Assembly (NCBI GenBank): GCA_002869635.1
Contig: PKUF01000051.1
Coordinates: forward strand, 1 to 36,239
Source of the DNA: Desulfuromonas sp.
GTDB taxonomy: Bacteria; Desulfobacterota; Desulfuromonadia; Desulfuromonadales; BM515
Reading direction: 5' to 3'
Length of the DNA stretch: 36,239 nucleotides
The notes under the pieces were generated by a model. The model had not been told where the DNA came from. It saw only the letters and a list, made by a program, of their open reading frames with translations, and searched no databases. Below, piece after piece: positions 32,450 through 36,239 of the stretch (position 1 is its first letter; the number at the start of each line of letters is the position of its first letter). The position numbers and the translations under genes were made by a program.

Positions 32450-33232
32450 ATGGCAAAAAAAGACAAGTCGGAGTACATCATTCAGGCGGTCTCTCACGCA
32501 CTGGATCTCCTTGAGCAGTTTCACGGCGACGTCGATGAACTGGGGGTCACAGAACTCAGCAAGCGCCTGAAACTCCACAAGAATAACGTATTCCGACTGC
32601 TTGCGACCCTTGAGTCGCGTGGCTATATCGAACAGAACCGAGCGACGGAAAACTACCGCCTTGGTTTAAAATCTCTGGAACTCGGCCAGACCTTCATCAA
32701 GCAGATGGGGCTGTTACGGCAAGCCAAACCGATCCTTGAGCGGATGGTTAAGGAGTGTAATGAGACCTCCTACGTGGCGATCTTCAAAGAAGGATACATC
32801 GTCTATCTTGATGTGGTCGAAACCGACCTGACGGTACGGGTCGTCTCCCGGGTCGGCTCCCGTCTCCCCGCCTACTGTACAGCCGCCGGCAAAGTTCACC
32901 TTGCGTACATGACCGACGAAGAGGTCGATGCTGCGCTGGTGGGGCGTGAGTTGAAGCAGCACACCCCGACAACCCTGGCAAGTGTCGCCTCTCTCAAGGC
33001 GGAGCTCAAGCAGGTGGTTGAAAAGGGCTACGCTATCGACAACGAGGAACTGGACCCCGGTGTGCGCTGTGTCGCAGCGCCAATCCGAGATTACACCCGC
33101 CGGATCGTCGGGGCCGTGAGCATCTCGGGCCCCGCGATGCGCTTCTCCGATGAGCGGATTGAGCAAGAGCTGGTACCGCTGATCACGCAGGCGTCGGAAG
33201 ATCTTTCAACGCGGCTCGGCTTTCACAAGTAG
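32450..33232 (+). CDS. IclR-family transcriptional regulator
   Basis: 260-aa IclR regulator. The N-terminal winged helix (about 33-65) reads LGVTELSKRLKLHKNNVFRL, then LATLESRGYIEQNRATENYRLG. The C-terminal effector domain has LPAYCTAAGKVHLAYM, GYAIDNEELDPGVRCVAAPIRDYT and AVSISGPAMRFS, as in regulators of aromatic or acetate/glyoxylate metabolism. The ATG at 32450 is used; a GTG two codons upstream at 32444 is better spaced from GAGGG and is a real alternative. Two inverted repeats on its candidate promoters suggest autoregulation. A bidirectional terminator follows. Target genes may include the neighbouring symporter or acyl-CoA ligase, but that is a guess. Confidence 0.93.
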   Translation: MAKKDKSEYIIQAVSHALDLLEQFHGDVDELGVTELSKRLKLHKNNVFRLLATLESRGYIEQNRATENYRLGLKSLELGQTFIKQMGLLRQAKPILERMVKECNETSYVAIFKEGYIVYLDVVETDLTVRVVSRVGSRLPAYCTAAGKVHLAYMTDEEVDAALVGRELKQHTPTTLASVASLKAELKQVVEKGYAIDNEELDPGVRCVAAPIRDYTRRIVGAVSISGPAMRFSDERIEQELVPLITQASEDLSTRLGFHK

Positions 33233-33248
33233 CGGCGACAGCAAAACG

Positions 33249-33277
33249 AAAAACCCCCGTTATGGGGGTTTTTTTTT
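33249..33277. terminator. Bidirectional intrinsic terminator between iclR and coaE
   Basis: AAAAACCCCC (33249-33258), loop GTTAT, GGGGGTTTTT (33264-33273), followed by more T on the plus strand. On the minus strand the A-run gives a T-run too. It serves the convergent iclR and coaE genes. Confidence 0.9.
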
Positions 33278-33303
33278 GCCCGACTCAATAAAAATGGTGG
33301 CAG

Positions 33304-33912
33304 CTACTCTGCAGCCTTGCCGGTATCGACAATCTGAGCATAAAGGCGCTCAACCTGCCGTTGTGTTTCCTCTTGAGCGCCTGAATTGTCGATGAGATAG
33401 TCAGCGCGGGCGACTTTTTCCCTCTGTGACATCTGGCTATGGATCCGCCTCTCGGCTTCTCGACTGTCGATCTCGTCGCGAGCCATAAGGCGCTGGCGTT
33501 GCGCCTCGGGTTCTATAGTGATGACAAGGATTTTATCAACCCGCTTATCGGCACCGGCTTCAAAGAGCAGCGGAGCTTCATAGAGGATCAGGGGGGGGTG
33601 CCTCTGGCGTAAAGCCTTGAGCTTCTCATCGGCGTGCTGAGCAATGGCGGGATGGGTGATGCCGTTAAGATCACGACGGGCCTGCGGATCGGCAAAAATC
33701 ACCGCCGCCAGGCGCGGACGATTAAGCTCCCCTTGCATGGTCAAGATCGTATCACCAAAGCGTGCGACGATCTGAGCCAATGTGGCACTGCCGGGACGCA
33801 CCACCTCGCGCGCCAGTTGGTCAGCGCTGACCACCTCGGCCCCAAGCTCGGCGAAATAATCGCAGACCATGCTCTTTCCCGAGGCGATACCTCCTGTCAC
33901 TCCAAGAATCAT
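33304..33912 (-). CDS. coaE: Dephospho-CoA kinase
   Basis: 202-aa kinase for the last step of coenzyme A synthesis. The P-loop is GVTGGIASGKS (4-14), followed by EVVSADQLAREVVRPGS, a stretch with the catalytic Asp31. The CoA-domain stretch reads PLILYEAPLLFEAGADKRVDKILVI, and the lid RRIHSQMSQREKVARADYLIDNSG. It is divergent from the acyl-CoA ligase, which needs CoA. That is a plausible but unproven pairing. Confidence 0.96.
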   Translation of the reverse strand: MILGVTGGIASGKSMVCDYFAELGAEVVSADQLAREVVRPGSATLAQIVARFGDTILTMQGELNRPRLAAVIFADPQARRDLNGITHPAIAQHADEKLKALRQRHPPLILYEAPLLFEAGADKRVDKILVITIEPEAQRQRLMARDEIDSREAERRIHSQMSQREKVARADYLIDNSGAQEETQRQVERLYAQIVDTGKAAE

Positions 33913-33939
33913 GGAAAGAGAGTGCCACGGTCGAAATCT

Positions 33940-33968
33940 TTGTCAACCCTTTTCCCAGCTGTTAAAAT
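33940..33968 (+). promoter_or_regulatory. Candidate sigma-70 promoter for the acyl-CoA ligase
   Basis: TTGTCA (33940-33945), 17-bp spacer, TAAAAT (33963-33968), 44 bp before the GTG start. Each hexamer matches at five of six positions. Confidence 0.55.
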
Positions 33969-34012
33969 GGAGACGTAAGCATTATCCCCTCCCCTCTTTT
34001 GCGGAGTTGTCT

Positions 34013-35854
34013 GTGAGCGAGACCCTACCCCGGCGCCTCCTGCAGCGCCTAGACGACAGGAAACACCGACCCACCCTTCGCCATAAAATCGATGGTGTCT
34101 ATACGACTCTCGACGGAACCACGACAGCCACACGGATCCGTCTTTTCGCCAGAGGGCTGATTGCTCTTGGGGTCAAACCCGGTGAACGGGTAGCGATCAT
34201 GGCTCCCAATGGACCCGACTGTGTTTGCGCCGATATCGGAGCGATGAGTTGTGGGGCTGTTTCGGTTCCGATCTATCACACCGAAGGACTAACAACCCTG
34301 AGGACGATCTTAGACGACAGTGGTGCCCGCGTCCTCTTTATTGCCTCGCCTTTACTGGCACACGATCTGATGCGGATCCGGGAGGATCTGCCCGAGCTTG
34401 CAACTGTGATCCAGCTCGGAAAAGAGTCACCAGAAGAGGGTATCCTCTCGCTGAGCAGTTTCTTGCGCGAGGGGGGGGCGATCCCCCTTTCGCAGGTGGC
34501 TGAACGCCTCAGTCCTGGGCAAGAGAGTAATCTGGCGACCATCGTCTATACTTCGGGGACAACCGGACAACCAAAGGGGGCGATGCTTTCCCATCGCAAT
34601 CTTTTGAGCAATGTTGAAACCTGTAGCCACCATTTCCATGTCAGTGAAGGAGACACCTGCCTCTCCTTTCTCCCCCTTTCTCACGTTTTCGAACGAATGG
34701 CTGGCTACTACTTGATGCTGATACGGGGGGCAGAGATCGCTTATGCCGAGAATTTCGAAACGGTCCCGACCAATCTGCAGGAAGTCTCACCGACCATCGT
34801 CATCAGCGTTCCCCGACTCTACGAAAAGATGCATTCGCGGGTGATGGAGAGGGTTCTCTCCGGCCCATGGCTACGCAAACAACTCTTCTTTGCCGCCCGC
34901 CATCTCGGACTGCTGATGGTGACTCGCCGCGAGAAGGGGATTCATCCGTCACCGCTTCTGCGCTTGGGAGTCACTCTTGCCCGCAAGCTGGTCTTTGCCA
35001 AACTGCATCGTCTGCTCGGTGGCAAAGTACGATTCTTTGTTTCAGGCGGTGCTCCTTTGGGGAAGGAGATCGCGGAGTTTTTCATGGCCGCCGGCATACC
35101 GATCTATGAGGGGTACGGCCTGACGGAGACATCACCGGTTATTGCAGCGAATGCTCCGGGGGCACAGCGCCTCGGAAGTGTCGGCCGACCGCTTGAGACG
35201 ACATCGGTACGACTCGCTGCCGATGGAGAGATTCAGGTTCAGGGGCCAGGAGTCTTCTCCGGCTACTGGAACGATGACAAGGCGAGTGACGAAGCGTTTG
35301 CCCAGGGGTGGTTCAAAACTGGTGATATCGGGCGGTTTGATGATGACGGCTATCTCTATATCACCGATCGAAAAAAAGACCTGATCGTCACAGCCGGCGG
35401 AGAGAATGTGGCCCCCCAGTATCTCGAAGGGGCACTTAAACGCGATAAATATATTGCCAACGCTCTGATCTATGGTGACCGTAAGCCGTTCCTCTGCGCC
35501 CTGCTCGTTCCGAACCTTGAGGCGCTGGAGCGCTACGCCAACGAACGAGAGATTCCCCACCTCAACCATTGCGATTTGGTCAGCCAACGGGCGCTGATCG
35601 ACCTGATTCGCGACCGGGTCGACGCTTTGCAGAGCGGGCTGCCGCCGATTCAGCAGATCAAACGCTTCACCCTCCTCTCGCGCGATTTCACTGGAGACGA
35701 GATCACACCAACTCTGAAGCTACGGCGCAAAATCATTCATTCGACCTACCGCACGGTCCTTGAGGGGATGTATCTTGCAGGAGACCACGGGGTGCATGAC
35801 AGTGGCTTCTGCGCTCTCGACACCCCAGAACAACATGAAAAGGTCCCATCCTAA
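34013..35854 (+). CDS. Long-chain fatty acid--CoA ligase (AMP-binding)
   Basis: 613-aa adenylate-forming enzyme activating fatty acids to acyl-CoA. The GTG at 34013 with GGAG 7 bp upstream is chosen; the 48 codons upstream would run into coaE and lack family similarity. AMP-binding motifs are IVYTSGTTGQPKGAMLSHRNL (about 178-198, shown in part), then YEGYGLTETSPVIA, GWFKTGDIGRFDDDGYLYITDRKKDLIVTAGGENVAPQYLE. The Lys-rich catalytic end reads LTPTLKLRR-like (ITPTLKLRRKII). Length and the DRKKDLI block fit the FadD15/FAA1-type long-chain ligases. The isochorismatase-like gene follows in 16 bp. Confidence 0.93.
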   Translation: MSETLPRRLLQRLDDRKHRPTLRHKIDGVYTTLDGTTTATRIRLFARGLIALGVKPGERVAIMAPNGPDCVCADIGAMSCGAVSVPIYHTEGLTTLRTILDDSGARVLFIASPLLAHDLMRIREDLPELATVIQLGKESPEEGILSLSSFLREGGAIPLSQVAERLSPGQESNLATIVYTSGTTGQPKGAMLSHRNLLSNVETCSHHFHVSEGDTCLSFLPLSHVFERMAGYYLMLIRGAEIAYAENFETVPTNLQEVSPTIVISVPRLYEKMHSRVMERVLSGPWLRKQLFFAARHLGLLMVTRREKGIHPSPLLRLGVTLARKLVFAKLHRLLGGKVRFFVSGGAPLGKEIAEFFMAAGIPIYEGYGLTETSPVIAANAPGAQRLGSVGRPLETTSVRLAADGEIQVQGPGVFSGYWNDDKASDEAFAQGWFKTGDIGRFDDDGYLYITDRKKDLIVTAGGENVAPQYLEGALKRDKYIANALIYGDRKPFLCALLVPNLEALERYANEREIPHLNHCDLVSQRALIDLIRDRVDALQSGLPPIQQIKRFTLLSRDFTGDEITPTLKLRRKIIHSTYRTVLEGMYLAGDHGVHDSGFCALDTPEQHEKVPS

Positions 35855-35870
35855 AAAGGAGATTTTTACC

Positions 35871-36239
35871 ATGTCACAAGACCTATCCCGTTTCATCCTT
35901 GAGCGCGAACACGCCGCTCTGGTTGTCGTCGACATTCAAGAGCGACTGGTGGCTGCCATGCCGCCCGAGGTTCTTGAGTCAACAGTCTCCACCGTTGAGC
36001 TCCTGCTCAAGGCCTGGAAAGAACTCGACCTGCCGGTCATCACTACAGAACAATATACGCGTGGTCTTGGCATGACTCTTGATCGTTTACAAGAGGTCGG
36101 AAGTGGTGACGCAATCGAAAAGATGAGCTTCAGCTGCTGCGGGGAGGATCCGTTCAACGAGAGACTCGAGAAACTGGGGGTGCGCCAAGTCGTTCTGGTC
36201 GGCATGGAAACGCACGTCTGTGTTTATCAGACAGCCCTA
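35871..36239 (+). CDS. Isochorismatase-like hydrolase (C-terminus cut by window edge)
   Basis: The first 123 residues of a cysteine-hydrolase/isochorismatase-fold protein. The catalytic triad candidates are Asp in LVVVDIQERL, Lys in IEKMSFSCCG, and Cys in METHVCVYQTAL. AAAAAGGAG lies 8 bp before the ATG. Members act on nicotinamide, N-carbamoyl compounds, ureidoacrylate and others, and the substrate cannot be told from the visible part. It probably shares a transcript with the acyl-CoA ligase. The usual length is about 180 aa, so roughly the last third is missing. Confidence 0.9.
   Translation, partial: MSQDLSRFILEREHAALVVVDIQERLVAAMPPEVLESTVSTVELLLKAWKELDLPVITTEQYTRGLGMTLDRLQEVGSGDAIEKMSFSCCGEDPFNERLEKLGVRQVVLVGMETHVCVYQTAL

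Noticed and set aside
33869-34012. 48-codon N-terminal extension of the acyl-CoA ligase
   Set aside because: It runs into coaE on the other strand and crosses the candidate promoter; GTG 34013 has a good ribosome-binding site.
1-36239. tRNA genes, CRISPR arrays, insertion sequences or prophage genes
   Set aside because: I saw no cloverleaf-like segments, regularly spaced repeats, transposase or integrase signatures. Small RNA genes without strong features cannot be excluded by eye.

Overview
The window is a dense, GC-rich bacterial chromosome segment with 38 protein genes. Two are cut by the window ends and one is frameshifted. I see no tRNA, rRNA, CRISPR array, prophage or insertion sequence. 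The gene set (flavodiiron protein, rubrerythrin-like ferritins, DUF4212 plus sodium:solute symporter, Smg/DUF494 between dprA and topA, LpxL-type acyltransferase, Tol-Pal-type TPR lipoprotein) suggests a Gram-negative anaerobe or microaerophile. The best guess is the Desulfuromonadales (Geobacter/Desulfuromonas/Pelobacter relatives). This is inferred from gene content and order, not from a marker gene.

Layout. 1-695 (minus) is a PIG3-type quinone oxidoreductase cut by the left edge. 849-9081 (plus) is central metabolism and housekeeping: folK, a small membrane-anchored YHS-like protein, a TalC-type transaldolase, sucCD, a branched-chain aminotransferase, a ferritin-like protein, a lipid A-type acyltransferase, a four-S1-domain RNA-binding protein and a YkgJ-type Cys-cluster protein. 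9059-10403 (minus) holds a divergent shikimate-kinase homologue, a rubrerythrin-like ferritin and a tiny CxxC-rich protein. 10455-20947 (minus) is a long co-directional block: a cpoB-like lipoprotein with a LysM protein, then dprA-smg, topA, trmFO-maf-yggS-gph, ending in a MATE-like membrane transporter. 21096-22319 (plus) is a U32-family tRNA-hydroxylation protein. 22357-26859 (minus) is priA, a flavodiiron protein and DAHP synthase. 27057-31730 (plus) is trmB-truD, a two-part sodium:solute symporter and a TIM-barrel isomerase. 31727-36239 has a universal stress protein, an IclR regulator, coaE, a long-chain acyl-CoA ligase and an isochorismatase-like hydrolase cut by the right edge.

Functional themes. 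Carbon metabolism is represented by sucCD, the symporter pair, the acyl-CoA ligase and an IclR regulator. tRNA modification has four enzymes (TrmFO, TrhP-like, TrmB, TruD). DNA processing has topA, dprA and priA. Oxygen and iron handling has two ferritin-like proteins and the flavodiiron protein. Aromatic and branched-chain amino acid metabolism has DAHP synthase, the shikimate-kinase homologue and IlvE.

The most notable observation is that the MATE-like transporter at 10455-11743 is split by a frameshift exactly at three tandem copies of a pentanucleotide. Two copies would restore one continuous reading frame, so this looks like a slipped-strand (possibly phase-variable) off state. Other points are two clean inverted repeats on candidate promoters of the iclR gene, a shikimate-kinase homologue lacking the usual substrate-binding arginine, and a 56-residue protein made largely of CxxC motifs.
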